From the NCBI RefSeq assembly GCF_002407065.1, contig NZ_CP023564.1, positions 1,736,001 to 1,800,000 of the forward strand: a stretch of 64,000 bases of DNA. Reading direction: 5' to 3'. Both the position numbers and the translations under genes were made by a program. A model generated the notes under the pieces. The model was not told where the DNA came from and searched no databases. It saw nothing but the letters and a program-made list of their open reading frames with translations. This document shows, in pieces, positions 54,801 to 63,172 of this stretch (positions are counted from its first letter, which is position 1; each line of letters begins with the position of its first letter). The DNA comes from Brachybacterium ginsengisoli. GTDB taxonomy: Bacteria > Actinomycetota > Actinomycetes > Actinomycetales > Dermabacteraceae.

Positions 54801-54822
54801 GGGGGCTTGCGGCAAGGCCCCC
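54801..54822 (+). promoter_or_regulatory. Rifamycin-associated element (RAE) upstream of helR
   Basis: GGGGCTTGCGGCAAGGCCCC (54802-54821) matches the RAE consensus as I remember it, an inverted-repeat promoter element found upstream of rifamycin-inducible genes in actinobacteria. It is 53 bases before the helR start. A CAGAAT hexamer at 54832-54837 could be the -10 box. Predicted effect: induction of helR by rifamycins. Confidence 0.88.
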
Positions 54823-54874
54823 TGGAGGGTTCAGAATCACTCTCCGATCTCCACGACCCCGGGAGCCCCCTCCA

Positions 54875-57079
54875 GTGACCAGCGCCTTCGACATGACCAC
54901 CCTCGCCGCCCACAAGACCTCGCCGGAACTCATCGCGGGCGACGACGACCGATTCCACCTCATCGACCAGGCCATGCGGAGGGACCTCGCCGAGACGGAG
55001 AACGCCCTCGAGGCGGCGCTGCGCTCACGGGGCGGGGACGCCCAGAGCCGGGTCGAGCGGGACGCGATCGTCGAGCACCACCGCCGCCGGCTCCGCGGCC
55101 TGCAGCGCGTCCGGCGGGATGCGGTGCTCGGGCGGATGTCGCCGCTGGACGGCTCGACGTCGATCCACGTGGGCCGGCTCGCGGTCCATGCGGCCGACGG
55201 GACGCCGCTGCTGGTGGACTGGCGCTCCCCGGCCGCCGAGCCGTTCTTCACCGCGACACGCGCGGAGCCGCTCGGCCTGGCCTCCCGCCGGCGCTACCGC
55301 TGGGCGGACGGCCGGGTGCGCGACTACTGGGACGAGACGCTCGCGGACGCCGCCGACGGGCAGGAGGCGGAGGGCATCAGCCCGGACGAGGACTCCGCCC
55401 TGCACGATGCCCTGACCCGCGCACGCACCCCGCAGATGGAGTCCGTGCTCACCACCCTCGCCGCCGACCAGCACGCCGTGATCCGGGCGAGCGCCCGCCG
55501 TCCCCTGGTGGTCGAGGGCGGCCCGGGGACCGGCAAGACGGTGGTCGCCCTGCACCGGGTCGCCCACCTGCTCTACGCGGAGCCGCGCCTGCGCGAGCGG
55601 GGAGGCGTGCTGGTCCTCGGCCCGCACCGCCCCTATCTCCACCACGTGGCCGATGTGCTCCCGAGCCTCGGGGAGCAGGACGCCCTCACCGCCACCCTCG
55701 CCGACCTGCTGCCCGAGGGTGCTGAGGCGCGCGCCGAGACGGATCCGGTGGTCGCAGCGCTGAAGGCGAGCCTGGTGCTGGTGGAGGCGATCGAGCCCGC
55801 CGTCGGGCTGTACGAGGAGGCACCCGACCTCGAGCACGAGCTCGAGACCGGGTGGGGGAGCGTCCAGCTGCGCACAGAGCACCTGGCGGACGCCTTCGCG
55901 GCGGTGCATCCCTCGACCCCGCACAACCTCGCCCGGGAGGAGATCTGGGACGAGCTGGCCGAGATCGTCCTGGCCGAGCTCGCGGAGGGGCTCGAGGAGA
56001 CGCCCTCCGTCGAGGAGGTGCGCGAGGACCTCCTGGCCGACGAGGATCTGGTGCGCGCCGTGCACCGCGCCTGGCCCCTGCTCGAGGCGACCGACCTCGT
56101 GGGCGACCTCTTCGAGGTGCCCGCCTACCTGCGCCGGTGCGCGCCCTCGCTCAGCCCCCAGGAGGTTCAGCTGCTCCAGCGCGAGCACCCCCGCGCCTGG
56201 ACGCTGGAGGACCTGCCGCTGCTGGACGCCGCCCGCCACCGGCTCGGCGACCCGGGCGAGGAGGCTCGCCGTCGAACCCGTCTCGAGGCACAGGAGGAGA
56301 CGGCCGGCGAGATCGAGCTGCTGACCGACTACCTCATCGCGTCCGACAGCTCCGACATGCAGGAGATGTCCATGCTGCGCGGCGAGGACCTCCGCCGGGC
56401 GCTCGCCGAGGCCACCCCGGTCGAGGTCGCCGTGCCGGACGAGCTGGCGGGCCCCTTCGGTCACGTCGTGGTGGACGAGGCGCAGGAGCTCACCGATGCC
56501 CAGTGGGCGATGGTGGTGCGCCGCAGCCCTTCGGGCGGCCTCACCCTGGTCGGGGACCGCGCACAGGCCGCCCGGGGCTTCACCGAGTCCTGGGAGGAAC
56601 GGCTGGCGCGGGTCGGCATCGACCGGATCGAGCGGTCCGTGCTGAGCCTGAACTACCGCACCCCGGCGGAGGTGATGCGATGCGCGGAGCCGGTGATCCG
56701 GGCCGCGCTGCCCGGGGCGGATGTCCCCGTCTCGATCAGGGAGTCCGGGATGCCGGTGCGTCACGGCCGGCCCGAGCAGCTCGAGGGGATCCTGCAGCAG
56801 TGGCTCGCCGAGCACGCGGAGGGGACGGCTGTGGTGATCGGCGAGCACCTCGCCCCGGATGCCGACAGCACCGCCTCCCGCACGGGGCGGGTGACGGTGC
56901 TGTCTCCGCGGCAGGTCGCCGGGCTCGAGTTCGACCTCGTGGTGCTCGTGGTGCCGGAGGCCTTCGGCACCGGCATCGAGGGCGCGGTCGCCCGCTACGT
57001 CGCGATGACCCGTGCCACCCAGGAGCTGGTGGTGCTCAGCGCACCCCGCGCATGCCCCGGCTCACGGGCTTCGCGATGA
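54875..57079 (+). CDS. helR: RNA polymerase recycling ATPase HelR (HelD family)
   Basis: A 734-aa SF1-like motor ATPase. HelR displaces rifamycin from RNA polymerase and recycles stalled enzyme, giving tolerance to the drug. The N-terminal helical part (residues 1-110) begins TSAFDMTTLAAHKTSPELIAG, as in HelR proteins. Walker A is VVEGGPGTGKTVVALHR near 213-229; motif II VVVDEAQELTDAQW near 530; motif III TLVGDRAQAARGF near 555; motif IV LNYRTPAEVMRC near 590; motif VI-like VARYVAMTRATQELVVLS near 705. GTG at 54875 was chosen because GGGAG precedes it and the family sequence begins there. Its 3' end overlaps the convergent POT gene by 44 bases. The RAE predicts rifamycin induction. Confidence 0.92.
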   Translation: MTSAFDMTTLAAHKTSPELIAGDDDRFHLIDQAMRRDLAETENALEAALRSRGGDAQSRVERDAIVEHHRRRLRGLQRVRRDAVLGRMSPLDGSTSIHVGRLAVHAADGTPLLVDWRSPAAEPFFTATRAEPLGLASRRRYRWADGRVRDYWDETLADAADGQEAEGISPDEDSALHDALTRARTPQMESVLTTLAADQHAVIRASARRPLVVEGGPGTGKTVVALHRVAHLLYAEPRLRERGGVLVLGPHRPYLHHVADVLPSLGEQDALTATLADLLPEGAEARAETDPVVAALKASLVLVEAIEPAVGLYEEAPDLEHELETGWGSVQLRTEHLADAFAAVHPSTPHNLAREEIWDELAEIVLAELAEGLEETPSVEEVREDLLADEDLVRAVHRAWPLLEATDLVGDLFEVPAYLRRCAPSLSPQEVQLLQREHPRAWTLEDLPLLDAARHRLGDPGEEARRRTRLEAQEETAGEIELLTDYLIASDSSDMQEMSMLRGEDLRRALAEATPVEVAVPDELAGPFGHVVVDEAQELTDAQWAMVVRRSPSGGLTLVGDRAQAARGFTESWEERLARVGIDRIERSVLSLNYRTPAEVMRCAEPVIRAALPGADVPVSIRESGMPVRHGRPEQLEGILQQWLAEHAEGTAVVIGEHLAPDADSTASRTGRVTVLSPRQVAGLEFDLVVLVVPEAFGTGIEGAVARYVAMTRATQELVVLSAPRACPGSRASR

Positions 57080-58556
57080 GGAGCATGAGCAGGCCGATCG
57101 CGATGGTGATCGCGCCGAGGGCCCCGAAGTACGCCGTCTCGGTCTCGGCGGAGTAGAAGCCCGCGAGCGCCCCGGAGAGCGAGGTGCCCAGGGCGACGGA
57201 CAGGTTGTACAGGGCCATCATCATGACCGGGTACGCCGCGGGGGCGAGCTTCGTGGCCAGTGAGAGGCCGACGGGCGAGATCCACAGCTCGCCGACGGTC
57301 GCCACCAGCATGATCATCGCGATCCACAGCACCGGCACGGCGACCACCGATGCCATCGGCAGGAACAGCAGGAACGCGGAGCCCATGAGGATGATGCCCA
57401 CCCCGAACTTCAGGGGCGTGCCGGGCTGGCGGGTGCCGAGCTTCGTCCACAGCGCCGCCAGCAGCGGCGCGAGCACGATGATGAAGAACGGGTTGAAGGA
57501 CTGCACCCAGGAGATCGGCATGGTCCAGCCGAAGATCTCTCGGTTCAGCCGGGTGTCCGAGTAAAGGGTGATCACGGTGAACTGCTGCTGGAACAGGGCG
57601 AAGAATGCCGCCGTGCCGATGAACAGCGGGATGAAGGAGACCACGCGCGAGCGCTCGTCCGCCCCGAGCTTCTTGGAGGTGAGCAGCAGGGCGAAGATGA
57701 CGATCGCGCCGATCACCGCGAGGGCGGCGACGACGGTGGCGAGGTTGGCCGCGTTCAGCACGCCGGTGAGCACCAGCACGAGCACCAGCACGACGACCGC
57801 GATCCCGATGCCGGCCCACAGCGGGTAGTACCTGCGGGGCAGCGGGTTCGGGACCTCGTGGACGCTCTGCGGCAGGCCCTTGCGGGTCAGCGTGTACTGC
57901 AGCAGGCCCAGCGCCATGCCGATCGCGGCGAGGCCGAAGCCGAGGTGGAAGCCCCACTGCTGCTGGGCGATGCCGGTGACCAGCGGGCCCAGCAGGCCGC
58001 CGATGTTGATGCCCATGTAGTAGATGGAGAAGCCCGCGTCGCGGCGCGGGTCGTCGCGCGAGTAGAGGGAGCCGACCAGGGTCGCGGCGGTGGACTTCAG
58101 GCCGCCCGAGCCGACACCCACGAGCAGCAGGCCGGCCATGAGGCCCGGGACGCCGGGGATCAGGGCGAGCGCGATGTGGCCCAGCATGATCATCACGGCG
58201 CTGCCGAACAGCGTCCGCTCGGCGCCCAGCAGGCGGTCCGAGACCAGGGCGCCCAGGATGGAGAAGAGGTAGACCGATCCGCCGTACGCGCCGACGATGC
58301 CCAGGGCGACCGTCTCGTCGATGCCGAGGCCGCCGTCGGTGGCGGCGAAGTACATGTAGATCGCGAGGATGCCCTGCATCCCGTAGAAGCTGAACCGCTC
58401 CCACAGCTCGACGCTGAACAGGTTCGCAAGAGGGCCGGGCTGACCCAGGAAGGTGCGCCCGGAGGGGTTGTGAGAGTCCCGCTCCGGCGTGATCGGAGGG
58501 GGACCGGGGATCGCTGGAGAATTCACGGAGAGCAATGGTGTGTCATCCGTCGACAT
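57036..58556 (-). CDS. POT/PTR family proton-coupled peptide transporter
   Basis: A 506-aa MFS transporter for di- and tripeptides. The ExxERFxYY-type motif on helix 1 is VELWERFSFYGM near residue 49-60, which couples protons. Other family sequence: LVGVGSGGLKSTAATLVGSLY near 140 and FSIYYMGINIGGLLGPLVTG near 177-196. It has about 14 helices with a 40-residue central loop. The start ATG lies 5 bases from a stable hairpin that includes part of its GGTGGA ribosome site. Complements the dipeptide-type ABC importer at 36-42 kb as a second peptide route, if that system really imports peptides. Confidence 0.93.
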   Translation of the reverse strand: MSTDDTPLLSVNSPAIPGPPPITPERDSHNPSGRTFLGQPGPLANLFSVELWERFSFYGMQGILAIYMYFAATDGGLGIDETVALGIVGAYGGSVYLFSILGALVSDRLLGAERTLFGSAVMIMLGHIALALIPGVPGLMAGLLLVGVGSGGLKSTAATLVGSLYSRDDPRRDAGFSIYYMGINIGGLLGPLVTGIAQQQWGFHLGFGLAAIGMALGLLQYTLTRKGLPQSVHEVPNPLPRRYYPLWAGIGIAVVVLVLVLVLTGVLNAANLATVVAALAVIGAIVIFALLLTSKKLGADERSRVVSFIPLFIGTAAFFALFQQQFTVITLYSDTRLNREIFGWTMPISWVQSFNPFFIIVLAPLLAALWTKLGTRQPGTPLKFGVGIILMGSAFLLFLPMASVVAVPVLWIAMIMLVATVGELWISPVGLSLATKLAPAAYPVMMMALYNLSVALGTSLSGALAGFYSAETETAYFGALGAITIAIGLLMLLIAKPVSRGMRGVR

Positions 58557-58561
58557 GTTTC

Positions 58562-58581
58562 CACCGGGAGCGCGCCCGGTG
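58562..58581 (-). other. Hairpin overlapping the POT ribosome site
   Basis: Stem CACCGGG/CCCGGTG (7 bp) with a 6-base loop between the POT start (58556) and the oxidoreductase stop (58623), both on the minus strand. It could terminate the upstream gene or hide the GGTGGA ribosome site of the POT gene. Confidence 0.4.
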
Positions 58582-58622
58582 TGAGCAGTCAGTCCCCGCG
58601 GCGATGGCAGGCTCCCCGCCTC

Positions 58623-60122
58623 TCAGACGGCGGCGGAGGGTGCGAGATCCGGCATCTCGCGGATCCCGAACTCGTGCTCGAGCACCCGTCGGGCGGCATG
58701 CCAGCCGGACATCCCGTGCACACCCGGGCCGGGCGGCGTCGCCTGGGAGCACAGGTACCAGCCGGTGCCCGCAAGGCGGTACGGATCCAGCCGGGCGGTG
58801 GGCCGGGCGATCATCCCGGCCATCGTGACCCGGCCCATGGAGATGTCGCCGCCGACGAGTGCGGGGTTGTGCTCGGCCATCTGGGAGGCGGGGATGCCCT
58901 GGGAGGCGACGATGAGGTCCCGGAAGCCGGGGGCGAAGCGCTCGATCTGCGCGGTCACGTGCTCGGTGGGGTCGGTGGTGTCCCCGGCGGGGACGTGCGC
59001 GTACGCCCAGAGCGGACGCAGCCCGCCGTGGATCCGTCCCGGATCCACCACTGACGGATCGCTGACCAGGGTCATCGGGCGCTGTGGGAAGCGACCCGCG
59101 GCGACCTCCGCCTCCGCGTACGCCATCTGGGCGCGGCTGCCCCCGAGGTGCTGGGTGCCGGCCTCGGCGACCTCCGGGTCGCGCCACGGCACCGGTCCCG
59201 AGAGCACGAAGTCGACCTTCGCCGCGCCGTCGCCGTGCGGGAAGCGGCGCAGCGCCCGCTCGAGCGAGGCGGGGAGGCGGCCGCCGAGGATGTCCGCCGC
59301 GGCGGGAGCGGGAGTGTCCAGCAGCACCGCGCGGGCGGCGGGCACGTCCCGCCAGCTGCGCACGTGATGTCCGGTGAGGACCCTGCCTCCATGGGCGCGA
59401 AGATCCGCCACCAGCACGTCGACGATCGACTGGGAGCCGCCGACGGGGATCGGCCAGCCCACGCCGTGGGCGATCGACCCCAGCAGCCCGGCGGTCCCCG
59501 CCATCGCGAGAGACGGCATCGGACCGATCGCGTGCGCCGCCACACCGCCCAGCAGGGCGCGGGCACGCTCGGTGCGGAAGGGGAGGTTCCAGGCAGGGGT
59601 GCCCTGGAGGCCGATGAGGGCGCCGAACAGCGGCGCGGCGAGCAGGGTCCGCGGGGACAGCAGCGCCGGGGGGACCGAGCGCTTGTCCCCGAGGGCCAGC
59701 TCGACGACGAGGTCCTGATGGCGGGAGAGCGTGCCGAGGGTCGCGCGCCAGGCCGGGCCGTCGACGCCGAGCCCGTCGGCCGTGCGCTCCACGTCGCGCC
59801 AGGCGATCGCGGCCGGCTCGTCATCCAGGGGCTGGGCGTAGGAGGCGGTGGGCGCGACGGCCCGGACGCCCCGGGCCTCGACGTCGAAGGCCGAGAAGAA
59901 CGGACTGGCGAGGGCGAGCGGGTGGGCGGCCGAGCAGATGTCGTGCACGATCCCCGGGGCGAGGCCGAGATCGAGCGTCCGGGCGCCGCCGCCGATCGTG
60001 TCCTGCGACTCGAGCACCTGCACCGAGAGGCCGGCGCGCGCCAGCGTCACCGCGGCGGCCAGCCCGTTGGGGCCCGAGCCCACGACGACCACATCGACCT
60101 CGGGCACGGGATGGATGCTCAT
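58623..60122 (-). CDS. FAD-dependent oxidoreductase (phytoene desaturase/PYROXD2-like)
   Basis: A 499-aa flavoprotein. The FAD motif DVVVVGSGPNGLAAAVTLARAGLSVQVLESQ spans residues 9-39 (core GSGPNG and the acidic E end). The amine-oxidase/phytoene-dehydrogenase pattern continues with PIPVGGSQSIVDVLVADLRAHGG near 228-250 and TPPGPGVHGMSGWHAARRVL near 465-485, the C-terminal FAD contact. No carotenoid genes are adjacent, so a role in pigment synthesis is not supported. Substrate unknown. TAGGCT ends six bases before the ATG, the leaderless pattern. Divergent from the siderophore-interacting protein, 75 bases apart. Confidence 0.88.
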   Translation of the reverse strand: MSIHPVPEVDVVVVGSGPNGLAAAVTLARAGLSVQVLESQDTIGGGARTLDLGLAPGIVHDICSAAHPLALASPFFSAFDVEARGVRAVAPTASYAQPLDDEPAAIAWRDVERTADGLGVDGPAWRATLGTLSRHQDLVVELALGDKRSVPPALLSPRTLLAAPLFGALIGLQGTPAWNLPFRTERARALLGGVAAHAIGPMPSLAMAGTAGLLGSIAHGVGWPIPVGGSQSIVDVLVADLRAHGGRVLTGHHVRSWRDVPAARAVLLDTPAPAAADILGGRLPASLERALRRFPHGDGAAKVDFVLSGPVPWRDPEVAEAGTQHLGGSRAQMAYAEAEVAAGRFPQRPMTLVSDPSVVDPGRIHGGLRPLWAYAHVPAGDTTDPTEHVTAQIERFAPGFRDLIVASQGIPASQMAEHNPALVGGDISMGRVTMAGMIARPTARLDPYRLAGTGWYLCSQATPPGPGVHGMSGWHAARRVLEHEFGIREMPDLAPSAAV

Positions 60123-60197
60123 ATCCCCAGCCTAGATCAGGCGCCGGGTGGATGATCCAGGGATTTACGGAAGCGGGATGTCGCGTAATGTGGGGGC
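60123..60197. promoter_or_regulatory. 75-bp divergent promoter region with two leaderless -10 boxes
   Basis: The minus-strand TAGGCT (60134-60129) and the plus-strand TAATGT (60186-60191) each end six bases before the start codons at 60122 and 60198. The two promoters must therefore be back to back within 75 bases. I see no clear iron-regulator (DtxR/IdeR) box. Confidence 0.55.
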
Positions 60198-61049
60198 ATG
60201 CAGACCGCCACCGATCCCTCCCGCTCCGCCGACCTGCCCGCGAAGCGCCCCGCACGGCCGCAGGCCGTGCTCGAGGTGCAGGCGAAGACCCGGATCTCGC
60301 CGCGCCTGCTGCGCCTCACCCTGGGCGGCGAGGGCTTCAGCGCCCTGCGGCGCTCCGAGAGCACCGATGCCTACGTCAAGCTGCTCATCGCCGACCCGGC
60401 CTCCGGGCTGCACCCGCCGTACGACCTGGAGGCGCTGCGTGAGCAGAGCCCTGAGCTGCTCCCCACGCGCCGCACCTACACGGTGCGCCGCTGGGACGAC
60501 GAGCACCAGCGCATCGACATCGATGTGGTGCTGCACGGCGAGGGCGAGGACAGCGGCGTGGCCGCCCGCTGGGCCGACGAGGCGCAGCCCGGCGACCTCA
60601 TCGCGCTCAACGGTGCAGGCGGGGGGTACACCCCGGAGCCGGACACCCGCCGCCACGTGCTGATCGGCGACCACGCCGCTCTGCCCGCGATCGCCTCGGC
60701 GCTGGAGTCGATGGCGGCGGACGCGACCGGGATCGCGCTGGTCCATCTCGAGCACGAGGAGGACCGGCTCGAGCTGAGGCGCCCCGAGGGTCTCGAGCTG
60801 CGCTGGGTGATCGGGACGCGCGAGGAGCTGGTGGAGCAGGTGCGGGACCTGGACCTCGAGGACCACGAGGGCCTGCAGGTGTTCTGCCATGTCGAGCGCG
60901 GCGTCACCAAGCAGCTGCGGCAGGTCCTGGTGAAGGACGCCGGCATCCCGCGCGAGCAGATCTCGATCTCCGCCTATTGGGCGCTGGGCCGCATCGAGGA
61001 CCAGTTCCAGGCCGAGAAGCGAGAGGCCGTCGGGAAGATCGACGGATGA
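60198..61049 (+). CDS. Siderophore-interacting protein (ViuB-like ferric reductase)
   Basis: A 283-aa flavin-dependent ferric-siderophore reductase. The FAD-binding barrel carries RTYTVRRWDDEHQRIDIDVVLHG near residues 95-117, with the RxYT motif for FAD; GPG-like GVAARWADEAQPGDLIALNGAGGGY follows near 125-150. The reductase domain has HVLIGDHAALPAIASALE near 157 and the C-terminal SISAYWALGRIEDQFQAEKRE typical of the family. By family it releases iron from imported ferric-siderophores in the cytoplasm, which links it to the iron-type ABC importer at 31-34 kb, although they are 26 kb apart. Confidence 0.92.
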   Translation: MQTATDPSRSADLPAKRPARPQAVLEVQAKTRISPRLLRLTLGGEGFSALRRSESTDAYVKLLIADPASGLHPPYDLEALREQSPELLPTRRTYTVRRWDDEHQRIDIDVVLHGEGEDSGVAARWADEAQPGDLIALNGAGGGYTPEPDTRRHVLIGDHAALPAIASALESMAADATGIALVHLEHEEDRLELRRPEGLELRWVIGTREELVEQVRDLDLEDHEGLQVFCHVERGVTKQLRQVLVKDAGIPREQISISAYWALGRIEDQFQAEKREAVGKIDG

Positions 61050-61690
61050 GCACCGGCCTGCACATCGGCGAGGACGGGCTGGCACGACCGGCGTGGGCGT
61101 CGGTCCACGACGACCTGCGCGAGTATTACGACACCGAATGGGGCATGCCCGTCCGTGACGAGCGCGGCGTCTTCGAGCGCCTCGTCCTGGAGGGATTCCA
61201 GTCCGGTCTGAGCTGGGCCACGATCCTGCGCCGGCGCGAGGGGTTCCGCCGCGCCTTCGCGCACTTCGACGTCGACGCGGTGGCGGCCTTCGGCCCCGCG
61301 GACGTGGACCGTCTGCTCGCCGACGAGGGCATCATCCGCCACCGTGGCAAGATCGAGGCCACCCTCGGGAACGCCCGGGCGGCGATCGCGCTGCGCGACC
61401 AGGAGGGCCCCGGCACCACCCTGGCCGACCTCGTGTGGTCGTTTCGGCCCGCGCGCACGCCGATCCCCGCCACGGCGGCAGAGATCCCCACCACCAGCCC
61501 GGAGTCGGTCGCGCTGGCGAAGGACCTCAAGCGGCGCGGCTTCCGCTTCGTGGGCCCCACCACGATGTTCGCTCTGATGGAGGCCCTGGGAGTGGTGGAC
61601 ACCCACCTGCTCGGCTCCCACCGCCGCGGCACCTCCGGGGTGTGGGCGAACGACGGCACCCCCGTCGCGGAGGGCAACACTCCGTCATAG
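61046..61690 (+). CDS. tag: DNA-3-methyladenine glycosylase I (Tag-like), zinc ligands mostly lost
   Basis: A 214-aa glycosylase that excises 3-methyladenine. The active-site segment is LVLEGFQSGLSWATILRRRE near 47-65 with catalytic-type E49 and W57; DEGIIRHRGKIEATLGNARA near 98 and RRGFRFVGPTTMFALMEALG near 165 match Tag closely. E. coli Tag holds a zinc with Cys4, His17, His175 and Cys179. Aligned from memory, these are Pro15, Tyr28, a retained His (VDTHLLGS) and Ser. The zinc snap is therefore probably absent, as in some zinc-free homologues. Overlaps the siderophore-interacting gene by 4 bases (ATGA). Confidence 0.9.
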   Translation: MSTGLHIGEDGLARPAWASVHDDLREYYDTEWGMPVRDERGVFERLVLEGFQSGLSWATILRRREGFRRAFAHFDVDAVAAFGPADVDRLLADEGIIRHRGKIEATLGNARAAIALRDQEGPGTTLADLVWSFRPARTPIPATAAEIPTTSPESVALAKDLKRRGFRFVGPTTMFALMEALGVVDTHLLGSHRRGTSGVWANDGTPVAEGNTPS

Positions 61691-61757
61691 ACCTCGCACC
61701 TCGACACCGCGCGACCTCAGGATGGGCAGGTCAGAACGGCGGGGGAGAGGAGCGGCG

Positions 61758-63122
61758 ATGAGCACGACAGCGACGGGCGCAGCAGGGGAGAGCACGGCGG
61801 GGTCCCGGGCGTCGGCGACCAGCACGGCGGGGATCCACGCCGGGTGGGACGCCGGCGCCGACGGTCATCGAGCGCTCACCCCGCCCATCCACACCGCCAG
61901 CGCCTACGCCCAGACCTCGCACGGAGCGCTCAAGCAGCTCTTCCAGCGCCGTGCCGACGGCTTCGCCTACTCCCGCTCCGGCAACCCCACCACTGCGGTG
62001 CTCGAGCAGCGGATCACCGCCCTCGAGCACGGCATCGGGGCGATCGCCGTCGCTTCCGGCCAGGCGGCGACCACCATCGCCCTGTGCGCCCTGGCCGCCC
62101 CCGGCGGCCATGTCGTCGCCTCCTCGCGACTGTACGGCGGCACCACCGAGTTCCTCGACGACACCCTCGCCGACTTCGGGGTGACCTGCACCGTGGCCGA
62201 CCCCTGGGACCTCGAGGCGTGGGAGGCGGCGTTCACCGACCGGACCCGCGCCGCGATCGTCGAATCCATCGCGAACCCGGGCGCGCAGCTGCTCGACCTC
62301 GACGCCCTCACCACGATCGCCCATGCCCACGACGTCCCGGTGGTCGTCGACTCCACCCTCGCCAGCCCCGCCCTGTACCGCCCCGGTGACCACGGCGCGG
62401 ACGTGGTGGTCCACTCCGCGACCAAGTACCTGTGCGGCCACGGCACCACCATCGCCGGGCTGATCGTGGACACAGGCCGCTTCGACCCGCGGCGATGTCC
62501 GGAGCGGTGGCCCCGTCTGACCACCCCGAACCGGCGCTTCGGCGTCACCTTCGCCGACGAGTACGCCCGGGGCGGCTCCGGGCTGCTGGGCTACGCCCGC
62601 GCCAAGTACGTCACCGATCTCGGCACCACCCTGTCGGCCTCCAGCGCCCAGCAGATCCTCGTGGGGATCGAGACGCTCGACCTGCGGATGCGCAAGGTCA
62701 GCGCCGACGCCGCCGCCCTGGCCTCCCACCTGCACGGGCTGGAGGGGGTGGCGAGGGTCGAGCACCCCACCATCCCGGGCCGACCGGACGCACCGCTGGC
62801 GGACCGGGACTTCCCCCGCGGCACCTCCGGGGTGTTCTCCCTGGAGCTCACCGGGGGAGAGGACGCCGCCGCGGTGTTCTGCGATGCGCTGTCGCTGTGG
62901 ACCATCGCCGTGAACCTCGGCGACGCCCGCTCGCTGGTCTGCCACCCCTCCAGCACCACCCACTCCCACCTCACCGATGCCCAGCGCGAGGCGTGCGGGG
63001 TGCGGCCCGGGACGGTGCGCCTGAGCGTCGGACTCGAGGACCTCGAGGAGCTGCGCGCCGACCTCGACCAGGCCCTCGCCGCCGCCTCGGCGAGCATCGG
63101 GGCGGTCACCGCCGCGGCGTGA
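61758..63122 (+). CDS. metY: O-acetylhomoserine (thiol)-lyase / sulfhydrylase, Cys/Met metabolism PLP enzyme
   Basis: A 454-aa PLP enzyme of the Cys/Met-metabolism family, forming homocysteine from O-acetylhomoserine and sulfide. Visible: PPIHTASAYAQTSHGALKQLFQ near residue 43, FAYSRSGNPTTAVLEQRITALEHG near 68-90, VASGQAATTIALCAL near 97, and the PLP-Lys segment VVVHSATKYLCGHGTTIAGLIVD near 217-237 (Lys in SATKY). C-terminal NLGDARSLVCHPSSTTHSHL near 395 matches MetY more than MetB. GGAGAGGAG precedes the ATG. Assignment to MetY rather than cystathionine synthase is by overall resemblance and length. Confidence 0.87.
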   Translation: MSTTATGAAGESTAGSRASATSTAGIHAGWDAGADGHRALTPPIHTASAYAQTSHGALKQLFQRRADGFAYSRSGNPTTAVLEQRITALEHGIGAIAVASGQAATTIALCALAAPGGHVVASSRLYGGTTEFLDDTLADFGVTCTVADPWDLEAWEAAFTDRTRAAIVESIANPGAQLLDLDALTTIAHAHDVPVVVDSTLASPALYRPGDHGADVVVHSATKYLCGHGTTIAGLIVDTGRFDPRRCPERWPRLTTPNRRFGVTFADEYARGGSGLLGYARAKYVTDLGTTLSASSAQQILVGIETLDLRMRKVSADAAALASHLHGLEGVARVEHPTIPGRPDAPLADRDFPRGTSGVFSLELTGGEDAAAVFCDALSLWTIAVNLGDARSLVCHPSSTTHSHLTDAQREACGVRPGTVRLSVGLEDLEELRADLDQALAAASASIGAVTAAA

Positions 63123-63172
63123 GATCGCTCGCGCCGCGGAACACCACCCGGCATCGCGTCGTTGTGCCCGGC

